Shown: one piece after another, positions 53,984 through 61,716 of the stretch | Numbering within the stretch: position 1 is the first letter of the stretch | Layout: each line of letters opens with the position of its first letter | Source: VRUE01 sp963714155 | GTDB taxonomy: Bacteria > Actinomycetota > Thermoleophilia > Solirubrobacterales > 70-9 | Reading direction: 5' to 3' | DNA length: 64,000 bases | Assembly (NCBI GenBank): GCA_963714155.1 | Contig: OY970236.1 | Location: 496,001-560,000, forward strand | Program-made: the position numbers and the translations under genes | Notes under the pieces: model-generated | Told to the model about the DNA's origin: nothing | Database searches by the model: none | The model's input: the letters and a program-made list of their open reading frames with translations, nothing else

Positions 53984-56956
53984 GTGGGAAAGGGAGCGCG
54001 AGTACGGGAGGAAAGGCAGCGGGAAGCGGCAAGTGCGCAGAACGTTACGTCCCTACTCTCGGCACTCGACGAGGTGGACGGCTATGAGGACCTCGCAGTC
54101 CTAGTCGAGAAGCGCCCGGAGCTTTTCGCTGCTGAGGTTCTGAGTCACATTGAGGCCGTCAGCGAAATTGCCGTGGCGGCACCCTACCTCGAACCAATGA
54201 AGCAACTCGTCCGTCTCGCGGGCGAGGATCCCGAGCGGGCCTGGAAGAGCTATAGAGCAGCTCTCGCCGAGGTGGAAGAGTCACTGCAATCGCTGCAGCC
54301 AGAGTCAGAAGCGCTGGCCGAGATGCTCAGCGAGAAACGCTACGACGAGGCCGTGGTGAGCGGCGAAGAACTGCTCTCAGATGCCATCGAAGCCGGCTTG
54401 GGCTTGGTAGTCGCTCAGACCCATGAGCGGCTCCTCGACGCCTACCGAGGGGCGAGCGGGGACAAGGGCGAGAACATCGACCGCGCGATCGATCATGCCC
54501 AGGGAGCGGTTGCTGCCATCCCCGAGCCGCACCGGGCCGGGGCGATGATGAACATGGCGGTGCTGATCAATTTACGCGTCAAGGGAGACCCGGCGGAGAA
54601 CTTCGAGCAGGCGATGATGATCCTTCGCGACGCGCTTGCAGAAGCCGAGCGGGCAGGGGATCAAACCGTCCTGGCAACGGTAGAGATGAATCTGGCTCGA
54701 ACCCTTCAGGTTCGCCAGCGGGGTGAGAAATTAGCGAACCTCCTGGAGGCTCGGGAACTCTGCCTGAGTTCGCTTAAGTATCGGTCGCTCGAGCGAGATT
54801 CCACCGACTGGGCGCATAGCAAGGTGAACATGGGCGGCATCTACAACGACCTGGTCGGACTCGGAGCCGCCGCGCCGGAGGATGCGAAGGCAGAGTTCGA
54901 AGAGCTGATCGGTGCCTCCGAGTACGTGGAGGAGAAATGGCTCGTTGGAGTCGCTCATTCCTCGCTCGGCGCCGTCCATCGCGATGAGGCCGGCCGCATC
55001 CAGAAAGCGAATGACCGCATAAGTGTTGGGCCCGGGCGTCCGGATCCACCGGTGGGGAGAGAGGCTGAGGAACTGGAGGCGGCCAGGACGAACTTCTTGA
55101 GGGCTCTTGAGATCCTCGATCGCGACGCAAACCGAGCCTACGTGGGAAGAACGCTCACCGATCTAGCGGCCGTGGCCGATGACTTCGAGGACGAAGAGGG
55201 GGCGGTTCGGTGGTACCGCTTGGCGGTCGACCACGTGGACTCGCGCCTGGAACCTGCCGTCACGACGCGAGCGGCGGGGCGTCTCGGCACCCTGCTTGCT
55301 CAGCAAGGTGAGTGGAAAGACGCCGCCGCCGCCTTCGTGGTGGCAGTCGAGGCGGCGGATTTTGCATTTCATGCGCGCCTTGACACGTCTGACCGGATCA
55401 GCGAGATCCAGCGAAGCGGGAACCTGACCCGCTGGGCATCATTCGCGATTGCTCGCGCCGGGGATATCGAAAAGGCTGCCCTGACGCTAGAGAACGGCCT
55501 GACGAGGGAGCTGCGGCGCCGTTTGGGGGTCGGCGTCGAGGAGGATCAGCTCTCCCAACTTCCCGCAGAGGCACGCAGCGACTACGAAGCAGCGCGGGCG
55601 GAGCTATCTGCAACCCCGGCTGGAGGCGAGCCACATGCCGCGCGGAACTTCCAGCAGGTTGTAAGCGCGATTCGCAACCTTCCCGGTCACGAGGATTTCG
55701 CGACGGGGGCCAAGATGAGCGACATCGCTGGCGCTGTGGAGTCCGACTGGCCCGTGGTCTACATCAACCCCACCCCCTTCGGAACCCTTCTACTCGGTGG
55801 CTTCCTCCGTGACGGCAAGTTCGAGCTCGACGCTGTTTGCCTCGAGGAGCCCACGAGCTTCGAGGTCTTCATGGCCATGCTGCTCGGCAATCACGCAGGA
55901 GGTCTCCCCAGCTCCTATCTCGCCGCTATCACCAACCCTGACCCAGCCGGCGGCGACCTGGACCGCGCCTTGACCTTTCTCACCCAGGCTCTCGGCGACA
56001 ACCTGGGTTGCTCATTCGCCGGCTTCCTGGAAGACCGTGGCGCCATGGGGGCGACGCTTATCCCGTGCGGACCCGTTTCGCTGGCTCCGGTTCATGCGTT
56101 GTCGTGGGATCGAGAGGATGAGGAGACCTTGCTGCTCGACAGGTTCGTTCTGCGGGAGGCGCCCTCCGCGACGCTCCAGCGAACCTCCCTGGAGCTGGCG
56201 AAAGACAGGGCTGACGCGCCGGCGACGCTTGCCGCACTGGGCAATCCAGATCTCGGCAACCCTAAGCTGAACCTGCCCGCCGCGGAAGCCGAGGTGGAAG
56301 AAATTGCCGGCCTCTTCGCGGAGGGAACAAGCTCGTGCGCTTATCGCGGGGCGGCAAATCGAAGCTTCCTCGGATCCGAAGCTCCGGCCGTCTCTCATCT
56401 GCATCTTGCCTGTCACGGCAGTGGCGCGATCTTCTCGACGGAGGGCGAGGAAGAGGCACGGATCTTTCTGGCCGGCGGGGAGGTGAGCGATGCTGAGCTC
56501 TCAACGCTTGGTCTCGGCGCGAAGTTGGTTGTCGCGTCTGCCTGCGAGACGGCAATGACCTCGATCAGCTACCTGCCCCAGGAGGCCTTCTCACTCGGAG
56601 TGGCCTTTCTTTCGGCCGGCAGCGCTGCGGCGGTCGCCACGCTTTGGTCGGTAGACGATCTTGCGACCGCAATCTTCATGACCCGCTTCTACGAGGAGAT
56701 GTTGGAACAGGAGGCCCCACCGGCACACGCCCTGCGCACCGCCCAGCTTTGGCTCCGCTCTCTCGATGAGAGCGCGGAGGCGGATTTCTTGGCTGTGCAC
56801 CCGAAGCTGGAGCAGGCTTTCAAACGTAGGGCGCAGGACGATGAGCGACCGGGCAGGAGGAAAGCCGCCTCTGCCGGAGCGGGTCCCGTGGCGGGGCATC
56901 GACCGTATGAGTCGCCGGAGTTCTGGGCACCCTTCGTTTGCTTCGGAGCCGGCTAG
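53984..56956 (+). CDS. TPR-CHAT protein (caspase-like protease)
   Basis: About 990 aa. Residues 1-560 are all-helical with TPR-like repeats (ATVEMNLARTLQVRQRGEKL, DWAHSKVNMGGIYNDLVGL, AAGRLGTLLAQQGEWKDAAA). Residues 620-990 are a CHAT domain: WPVVYINPTPFGTLLLGGFL, a catalytic His in SHLHLACHGSG (about 811), and the catalytic Cys in LVVASACETAMTSISYLP (about 854), then LGVAFLSAGSAAAVATLWSV. CHAT proteases include gasdermin-activating and CRISPR-associated (Csx29-like) effectors. No adjacent gasdermin, STAND ATPase or Cas gene is seen. Start GTG 53984 follows TAGGAT by 6 nt (leaderless); GTG 53978 is also in frame. Confidence 0.88.
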   Translation: MGKGARVREERQREAASAQNVTSLLSALDEVDGYEDLAVLVEKRPELFAAEVLSHIEAVSEIAVAAPYLEPMKQLVRLAGEDPERAWKSYRAALAEVEESLQSLQPESEALAEMLSEKRYDEAVVSGEELLSDAIEAGLGLVVAQTHERLLDAYRGASGDKGENIDRAIDHAQGAVAAIPEPHRAGAMMNMAVLINLRVKGDPAENFEQAMMILRDALAEAERAGDQTVLATVEMNLARTLQVRQRGEKLANLLEARELCLSSLKYRSLERDSTDWAHSKVNMGGIYNDLVGLGAAAPEDAKAEFEELIGASEYVEEKWLVGVAHSSLGAVHRDEAGRIQKANDRISVGPGRPDPPVGREAEELEAARTNFLRALEILDRDANRAYVGRTLTDLAAVADDFEDEEGAVRWYRLAVDHVDSRLEPAVTTRAAGRLGTLLAQQGEWKDAAAAFVVAVEAADFAFHARLDTSDRISEIQRSGNLTRWASFAIARAGDIEKAALTLENGLTRELRRRLGVGVEEDQLSQLPAEARSDYEAARAELSATPAGGEPHAARNFQQVVSAIRNLPGHEDFATGAKMSDIAGAVESDWPVVYINPTPFGTLLLGGFLRDGKFELDAVCLEEPTSFEVFMAMLLGNHAGGLPSSYLAAITNPDPAGGDLDRALTFLTQALGDNLGCSFAGFLEDRGAMGATLIPCGPVSLAPVHALSWDREDEETLLLDRFVLREAPSATLQRTSLELAKDRADAPATLAALGNPDLGNPKLNLPAAEAEVEEIAGLFAEGTSSCAYRGAANRSFLGSEAPAVSHLHLACHGSGAIFSTEGEEEARIFLAGGEVSDAELSTLGLGAKLVVASACETAMTSISYLPQEAFSLGVAFLSAGSAAAVATLWSVDDLATAIFMTRFYEEMLEQEAPPAHALRTAQLWLRSLDESAEADFLAVHPKLEQAFKRRAQDDERPGRRKAASAGAGPVAGHRPYESPEFWAPFVCFGAG

Positions 56957-57198
56957 AAGTCGGAAAGTCGGAATCTCAACCCGCCGCCCACGTATGGACT
57001 GAGCTGCAGTTCGATCAGCCGCGCGCGCAGACGCCCGATCACTTTCGGATCCTCGACCAGGAAGCGAGGCGGTAATCGCCGGCAATCCCTTCATATCGCG
57101 GCGATTTCGGGCACTCGTGCCCGAAATGGAGCGCATTTTTAGCGGCGGTTGGAATGCCCTGAAAAAGCGAAGCCACGCTGTGCAGGAGCTTCTAGCGA
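56957..57198. other. right end of the island, decayed sequence
   Basis: 242 bp between the CHAT stop and the right tRNA-like repeat. On the minus strand a short open stretch starts near 57080 and ends at 56953, reading RFLVEDPKVIGRLRARLIEL and QLSPYVGGGLRFRLSDF; it has no start and matches nothing I can name, so it may be the end of a lost gene. Repeat copy 2 lies in the right half. Confidence 0.45.
57104..57153. repeat. structured repeat, copy 2
   Basis: Perfect 11-bp arms ATTTCGGGCAC and GTGCCCGAAAT with only TC between them, then GGCGGTTGGA (57144-57153). The loop element TGGCGAGA of the other copies is missing. Confidence 0.6.
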
Positions 57199-57240
57199 TG
57201 GAGCTAGGCGGATTCGAACCGCCGACCTCCTGGGTGCGAT
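57199..57240 (-). repeat. tRNA 3'-half-like direct repeat, right copy
   Basis: On the minus strand: GAGGTC, a well-formed T-arm GGCGG-TTCGAAT-CCGCC, acceptor strand TAGCTCC and A. The canonical 7-nt T-loop makes this the better preserved of the two repeats. No 5' half is found within 90 bp. Confidence 0.65.
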
Positions 57241-57360
57241 CCGCGTCGGCCATTTTCGCGGCAGGGGCGAAAAGTGGCCGATTACCAGCACGTTTGCCGT
57301 GGCGGCTCTAGTGCCCGTCATACACGGATGCGCGGGGATTAGCGGCGATTAGCGGGGAGT

Positions 57361-57407
57361 CAGCCACTTCTGGCGAGAAGTGGCTGAAATGAAGAGGGGC
57401 GGTTGGA
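57361..57407. repeat. structured repeat, copy 3
   Basis: Hairpin CAGCCACTT / AAGTGGCTG (57361-57369, 57378-57386) with loop CTGGCGAG, then GAAAT and GGCGGTTGGA (57398-57407). Just before it are tandem CGGGGATTAG / GCGGCGATTA units, comparable to CAGGGATATG / CGGCAATTAT in copy 1. It lies just outside the island, upstream of the K+ channel gene. Confidence 0.65.
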
Positions 57408-57458
57408 GAGACGCTCCGACCCCCCAGGAAAGCGCATGGATCCGGCGAATCCATCCTC

Positions 57459-57839
57459 ATGCTGCCCTTGGCTCTCGCGTTCCGGGGACTCGCGCGGGCG
57501 GTCGGCGCCGTTTGGCGTGACCCTGAGACCAAGGCGCTGCCGTTCGTCGCCGCCGCGCTGGTGTTGACGGGAACGCTCTTCTACTGGCGCTTCGAGGATT
57601 GGACCATCGTCGAGTCGCTCTACTTCTCGATCGTGACCCTGACCACCGTCGGCTATGGAGACCTCGCCCCGACCACTCCCGGCACCCAGATCTTCACGAT
57701 CTTCTACATCCTGACCGGGATCGGGGTCTTCGTCGCGCTGCTGGCGTCAGTCGCACAGCAGTACATCGCGCAGAAGGGCGAACGTACCTCGGCCCGAGAA
57801 CGGCTGAGCGCCCGCCGGGGTCGCGGCGAGGCTGGCTAA
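57459..57839 (+). CDS. two-TM potassium channel
   Basis: A 126-aa ion channel subunit: TM1 ALPFVAAALVLTGTLFYWRF, pore helix and selectivity filter in SIVTLTTVGYGDLAPTTPG, TM2 IFTIFYILTGIGVFVALLAS, and a short basic tail (QKGERTSARERLSARRGRG). The TVGYGD filter is the strict K+ signature. There is no RCK/TrkA-N domain. It leads the potassium cluster that continues with KdpD-like, KdpE and Kdp ATPase genes; channel and pump together allow K+ equilibration at high and uptake at low concentration. Confidence 0.93.
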   Translation: MLPLALAFRGLARAVGAVWRDPETKALPFVAAALVLTGTLFYWRFEDWTIVESLYFSIVTLTTVGYGDLAPTTPGTQIFTIFYILTGIGVFVALLASVAQQYIAQKGERTSARERLSARRGRGEAG

Positions 57840-57893
57840 TCAGGGAACCCCGGGCAGGACTGGCTCCGGGGCAATGCCCATACCCTGACAACG

Positions 57894-59039
57894 ATGCACC
57901 GACGTCGGTTCTCGATCAGTCTCGGCATCGAGCCGCCTGCCGCCTGGCTCGGAATCGCTGCGACCTTTGCCGCGGTTGCAGTGGGAACCCTCCTCGTCTA
58001 CCCGCTCAAGGACGTGGCGCCGGTCGTCTCGCTCGGGATCGTCTACCTGCCGGCGATTCTGCTGATCTCGACCGTGTGGGGATTGCGGCTCGGGCTGCTC
58101 GCCTCGATCATCAGCGCCGCCGCCTTCAACTTCTTCCACATCCCGCCGCTGTATCGCTTCACGATCGCCGACGAGGAGAACTGGGTCGCCCTGGCCGCGT
58201 TCGTGATCGCGGCGATCATCAGCAGCACGGTCGCCGGCCTCGCGCGCGCCCGTGCGGTCGAAGCGGAGCGGCGCCGCGAGGAGGCCGACCGGGCGCTCGC
58301 CGAGTTGGAGGCGTTGACCCGCGAGCGGGATCGGATGCAGGCGGAGGCGGTGCAAGCCGAGGCAGTGCGCCGCAGCGACGAGTTGAAGACCGTGCTGCTG
58401 CGCTCGATCTCCCACGACCTACGGACGCCGCTGACCTCGATCATCGCCAGCGGCTCTGCGCTCGGCTCGGAGACCTTGACCGCTGAGGAGCGCGCCGAGC
58501 TGAGCGAGGGGATCGTCGGCGAGGGCGGGCGGCTCTCGCGGTTGGTCGAGAACCTCCTCGACATGTCCCGGCTGGAGGCCGGGAAGGCCGAGCCGCACCG
58601 GGGGCCGGTCGATCTCGCCGAGGTGCTGGAGGCGGCGCGGCAGGGACAGGGCAAGGCGGAATCGATTCGGCTGGCGCTCGATGCGGAGCTGCCGATGGTT
58701 AACGCCGATGCCGCCCAGCTTGAGCGCGTCTTCGCGAACCTGCTGGAGAACGCGGTCCGCTACGGGGACGGTCGTCCTGTGCAGGTCCGCTCGCGGGTGG
58801 TGGGCGCCAATATCGTCGTCCGCGTGGTCGACCAGGGACCGGGCATACCCGAGGGCGAGTGGGAGCGGATCTTCGAGCCCTTCCAGCACGGGGACGCCAC
58901 CAACGCCGGCTCCGGGCTTGGCCTGGCGATCGCCAGGGGATTTGTCGAGGCCAATGGCGGCGAGATCGCGGTCGAGTCTCTGCCGGGACAGGGGACCAGC
59001 TTCGTCGTCACCCTGCCGCCGCACGGAGGCCGGGCATGA
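57894..59039 (+). CDS. short KdpD-like sensor histidine kinase
   Basis: A 381-aa kinase. The DUF4118 membrane domain with four TM helices (WLGIAATFAAVAVGTLLVYP, ISAAAFNFFHIPPLYRFTIA) is followed by a short coiled coil and the kinase core: H-box RSISHDLRTPLTSIIASGSA, N-box VFANLLENAVRYGDG, G1 VVDQGPGIPEGEWERIF and G2 GSGLGLAIARGFVEA. The large N-terminal KdpD/USP cytosolic domains of the usual roughly 900-aa KdpD are absent, so cytosolic K+, ATP or c-di-AMP sensing through those domains cannot occur. TACCCT lies 7 nt before the ATG (leaderless). Its stop overlaps the start of kdpE. Confidence 0.92.
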   Translation: MHRRRFSISLGIEPPAAWLGIAATFAAVAVGTLLVYPLKDVAPVVSLGIVYLPAILLISTVWGLRLGLLASIISAAAFNFFHIPPLYRFTIADEENWVALAAFVIAAIISSTVAGLARARAVEAERRREEADRALAELEALTRERDRMQAEAVQAEAVRRSDELKTVLLRSISHDLRTPLTSIIASGSALGSETLTAEERAELSEGIVGEGGRLSRLVENLLDMSRLEAGKAEPHRGPVDLAEVLEAARQGQGKAESIRLALDAELPMVNADAAQLERVFANLLENAVRYGDGRPVQVRSRVVGANIVVRVVDQGPGIPEGEWERIFEPFQHGDATNAGSGLGLAIARGFVEANGGEIAVESLPGQGTSFVVTLPPHGGRA

Positions 59040-59716
59040 ACGGGGCGACCCGCGTCCTCGTCTGCGACGACGAGCCGCAGATTCTCCGTGCCCTGCGGGT
59101 GATCCTGCGCGATGCCGGCTATGAGGCGGTCACCGCCTCCACCGGCGAGGAGGCCCTGGACCGGGCGGCGGTGAAGCCGCCGGCCGCCGCGATCCTCGAC
59201 CTGATGCTGCCCGACATCGACGGGGTCGAGGTGACGAAGCGATTGCGCGAGTGGAGCGAGATGCCGATCATCGTCCTCTCCGCCGTCGGTGAGGAGGAGG
59301 CGAAGGTGCGGGCGCTGGCGGCCGGCGCCGACGACTACGTGACCAAGCCCTTCGGCCCGCCGGAGCTGGTGGCGCGGCTCGAGGCGGTGTTGCGGCGGGC
59401 CAAGCCCGAAGCCTCCGAGCCAGTGATTGCCGCCGATGGTCTGGAGATCGACCTCGTCGCCCGCGCTGTGCGCCGCGACGGCGAGGAGGTTCACCTGACC
59501 CCGACCGAGTTCGAGCTGCTGCGTACGCTCGCGCAGAACCGCGGCCGCCTGATGACGCACCGCGCGCTGTTGGTCGAGGTGTGGGGCGTCGAGTACGAAG
59601 ACGACGTCCAGGTGCTGCGCGCCCACGTCGCCAACCTGCGGGGCAAGATCGAGCCGGACGACGGCCCCCGCTACATCCGCACCGATCCCGGCGTCGGCTA
59701 CCGCTTCGCGGGCTAG
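59036..59716 (+). CDS. kdpE: KdpE response regulator
   Basis: A 226-aa OmpR/KdpE-type regulator. Receiver with TRVLVCDDEPQILRALRVIL, phosphoacceptor in AAILDLMLPDIDGVE and signalling Lys in DDYVTKPFGPPELVARL; winged helix HLTPTEFELLRTLAQNRGRL, VWGVEYEDDVQVLRAHVANL, TDPGVGYRFAG. It overlaps the kinase gene by 4 bp and stands before the kdp structural genes, which it should activate under low K+. Call based on sequence and synteny. Confidence 0.93.
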   Translation: MNGATRVLVCDDEPQILRALRVILRDAGYEAVTASTGEEALDRAAVKPPAAAILDLMLPDIDGVEVTKRLREWSEMPIIVLSAVGEEEAKVRALAAGADDYVTKPFGPPELVARLEAVLRRAKPEASEPVIAADGLEIDLVARAVRRDGEEVHLTPTEFELLRTLAQNRGRLMTHRALLVEVWGVEYEDDVQVLRAHVANLRGKIEPDDGPRYIRTDPGVGYRFAG

Positions 59717-59745
59717 AAGCGACCTTTACGAAATCTGTATACGCA

Positions 59746-59767
59746 GGCCGCATTCCTTCATGCGGCC
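59746..59767 (+). terminator. hairpin between kdpE and the kdpFACB genes
   Basis: Arms GGCCGCAT and ATGCGGCC around TCCTTC, followed by TTG, 29 nt after the kdpE stop. A weak terminator or attenuator. A TATACG just upstream could be a -10, so structural genes may have their own start. Confidence 0.55.
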
Positions 59768-59795
59768 TTGACGGGGTGAGGCGCACGATCGCCGT

Positions 59796-59876
59796 ATGGA
59801 TCTTGTCTCTATTGCCCTGGCGGTCGCCGCCTTCGGGTTGATCTACACGCTGATCGGGGCGCTGGACCGGGTATGA
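59796..59876 (+). CDS. 26-aa membrane protein upstream of kdpF
   Basis: ATG-initiated frame: MDLVSIALAVAAFGLIYTLI and GALDRV, one hydrophobic helix. It ends in ATGA, sharing its stop with the start of kdpF. Small single-helix frames of this type before kdpF are known in other actinobacteria in my recollection. Probably a second tiny Kdp-associated protein. Confidence 0.65.
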   Translation: MDLVSIALAVAAFGLIYTLIGALDRV

Positions 59877-59962
59877 GCGCCGCCGAGCTGTTCGGGCTGA
59901 TCGTCTCCGCCGCGGTCTTCGGCTATCTCGCCTACGCGCTCTTCCGCGGGGAGAAGCTCTGA
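59873..59962 (+). CDS. kdpF: KdpF, small subunit of the K+-transporting ATPase
   Basis: A 29-aa single-helix protein: SAAELFGLIVSAAVFGYLAY then ALFRGEKL, the usual KdpF form ending in R-x-E-K-(F/L). It stabilises the KdpABC complex. The ATG overlaps the stop of the 26-aa frame and the TGA overlaps the kdpA start (TGATG). Confidence 0.85.
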   Translation: MSAAELFGLIVSAAVFGYLAYALFRGEKL

Positions 59963-61716
59963 TGGCACAGGGCTGGGTGCAGATCGTCGTCTTCCTCCTC
60001 GTCCTCACCGTGCTCGTGCCGCTGGTCGGCACCTATCTCGCCCGCGTCTTTCGCGGCGAACGGGTCTTCCTCTCGCCGGTCGTCGGGCCGGTCGAGCGTC
60101 TTGCCTACCGGGTGATGCGGGTGCGCCCCGAGGAGGGCCAGGACTGGAAGGCATACGCCCGCTCAATCGTCGTCTTCAGCCTGGCTTCCTGGCTCGCGCT
60201 CTACCTGATCCTTCGCACTCAGAGCATCCAGCCGCTGAACCCCGAGGGCTTCGGCTCCGGCCCTTGGAACCTCAGCTTCAACACCGCCTCCTCCTTCGTC
60301 ACCAACACCAACTGGCAGTACTACGGCGGCGAGACGACCCTCTCCTACTTCGTCCAGATGGTCGGGCTGACGGTGCAGAACTTCGTCTCGGCCGCCGTCG
60401 GGATCGCTGTGCTGGCTGCCGTGATCCGCGGCTTCGCCGCCCGCTCAGGGGCAGCGCTCGGCAACTTCTGGAGTGACCTCGTTCGGATCAACCTCTACGT
60501 CCTGCTTCCGATCTCCTTCGTGGCGGCGCTCGTCCTCGTCTCCCAGGGCGTGATCCAGACCCTCGACGGCTCCCAGACCTTCCACACCATCGCTGGCGGT
60601 ACTCAGACGCTGGCGCTCGGCCCGGTCGCCTCGCAGGAGGCGATCAAGGAGCTCGGCACCAACGGCGGCGGCTTCTTCAACGTCAACAGCGCGATGCCGT
60701 TCGAGAATCCGGGCGGCCTCACCAACATGGTCGAGCTGCTGTTGATCCTGATCGTCCCGGCCAGCCTCACCTACACCTTCGGCCGCATGGTCGGCAACCG
60801 CCGCCAGGGCTGGGCGCTCTACGCGGCGATGATGGCGATGTTCGTCGTCGCGGTCGCCGTCGTCTACGCCGCCGAGCAGCACGGCAGCCCGGCCCAGCAC
60901 CACGCGGGCGTGCTCACGTCTGCCTTTGACGGCTCGACCGGCGGCAACATGGAGGGCAAGGAGCAGCGCTTCGGCATCGCCGAGTCCTCGCTGTGGACGG
61001 CGGTGACGACCGTGACCTCCTGCGGTGCGGTCAACGCCTCGCTCGACTCGCTGACCGGGATCGGCGGGCTGGTGCCGCTGGCGAACATGGGGACCGGCGA
61101 GGTGGTCTTCGGCGGGGTCGGCTCGGGCCTTTATTACATGCTGCTGTTTGTCCTGCTGACCGTGTTCATCGCCGGGCTGATGGTCGGCCGCACGCCGGAG
61201 TTCCTCGGCAAGAAGATCGAGTCGCGGGAGGTGAAGCTAGTCCTGGTCGGCGTGCTGGTGACGCCCCTGCTGGTCTTGTTCGCGACGGCCTTGGCGGTGG
61301 CGAGCCCAGACGGCACGCAGTCGATCTATAACCACGGCCCACAGGGCTTCTCGGAGTCGCTCTACGCCTACATGTCGCAGGCGAACAACAACGGCTCCGC
61401 CTTCGCCGGCTACACCGGCTTCGTCCAGCCGAATGCCCCCGGCAACGCGGGCGCCGAAGCGTTCAGCTTCGCCAACCTGCTCGGCGGCGTGCTGATGCTC
61501 CTCTCCCGTTTCCTGCCGATGATCGCGGCGCTCGCGGTGGCCGGATCGCTGGCCGGGAAGCGAGTCGCCCCGGCGGGCGCCGGCACCTTCCGCGCCGACT
61601 CGCCCACCTTCGTCGTCCTGCTGATCGGCGTCGTCGTGATCGTCGCCGCGCTGACCTTCTTCCCCGCCTTCCTCCTCGGCCCGGTCGTGCAGGGACTGAC
61701 CGACCAGCTCTTCTGA
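59962..61716 (+). CDS. kdpA: potassium-transporting ATPase subunit KdpA
   Basis: A 584-aa channel-like subunit with about ten TM helices that binds and conducts K+. Family landmarks are VQIVVFLLVLTVLVPLVGTY, NTASSFVTNTNWQYYGGETT, ELGTNGGGFFNVNSAMPFEN, VTSCGAVNASLDSLTGIGGL and MSQANNNGSAFAGYTGF, the four filter loops. Length is normal (about 560). It is coupled to kdpF and kdpC by overlapping codons. Confidence 0.97.
   Translation: MAQGWVQIVVFLLVLTVLVPLVGTYLARVFRGERVFLSPVVGPVERLAYRVMRVRPEEGQDWKAYARSIVVFSLASWLALYLILRTQSIQPLNPEGFGSGPWNLSFNTASSFVTNTNWQYYGGETTLSYFVQMVGLTVQNFVSAAVGIAVLAAVIRGFAARSGAALGNFWSDLVRINLYVLLPISFVAALVLVSQGVIQTLDGSQTFHTIAGGTQTLALGPVASQEAIKELGTNGGGFFNVNSAMPFENPGGLTNMVELLLILIVPASLTYTFGRMVGNRRQGWALYAAMMAMFVVAVAVVYAAEQHGSPAQHHAGVLTSAFDGSTGGNMEGKEQRFGIAESSLWTAVTTVTSCGAVNASLDSLTGIGGLVPLANMGTGEVVFGGVGSGLYYMLLFVLLTVFIAGLMVGRTPEFLGKKIESREVKLVLVGVLVTPLLVLFATALAVASPDGTQSIYNHGPQGFSESLYAYMSQANNNGSAFAGYTGFVQPNAPGNAGAEAFSFANLLGGVLMLLSRFLPMIAALAVAGSLAGKRVAPAGAGTFRADSPTFVVLLIGVVVIVAALTFFPAFLLGPVVQGLTDQLF

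Larger units (their letters stand above)
51652..57240. mobile_element. 5.6-kb defence-type island flanked by tRNA-like direct repeats
   Basis: Bounded by 43- and 42-bp direct repeats (51652-51694, 57199-57240) that differ by one substitution and one indel. Each is the complement of a tRNA 3' half: variable loop, T-arm GGCGG-TTCGAAT-CCGCC and acceptor 3' strand. The interior holds AbiEi/AbiEii, a small Cys-rich secreted protein and a TPR-CHAT protein, with somewhat lower GC and more rare codons than its flanks. No integrase or transposase gene is present, so it is either a remnant or mobilised in trans. Confidence 0.65.

Noticed and set aside
51652..57240. Functional tRNA genes at the two repeats
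   Set aside because: Only the variable loop, T-arm and 3' acceptor strand are present. No matching 5' acceptor, D-arm or anticodon arm is found within 90 bp of either copy.
56591..57253. 220-codon minus-strand frame over the CHAT 3' end and right repeat
   Set aside because: It is antisense to the catalytic part of the CHAT gene and contains no recognisable domain.
57080..57420. CRISPR array in the repeat-rich segment
   Set aside because: The repeats are few, diverged and unevenly spaced, with no uniform spacers and no cas genes.
59717..59795. ydaO/c-di-AMP riboswitch before the kdp genes
   Set aside because: The gap is only 79 nt and holds one simple 8-bp hairpin; a ydaO aptamer needs about 150 nt and its conserved blocks are absent.
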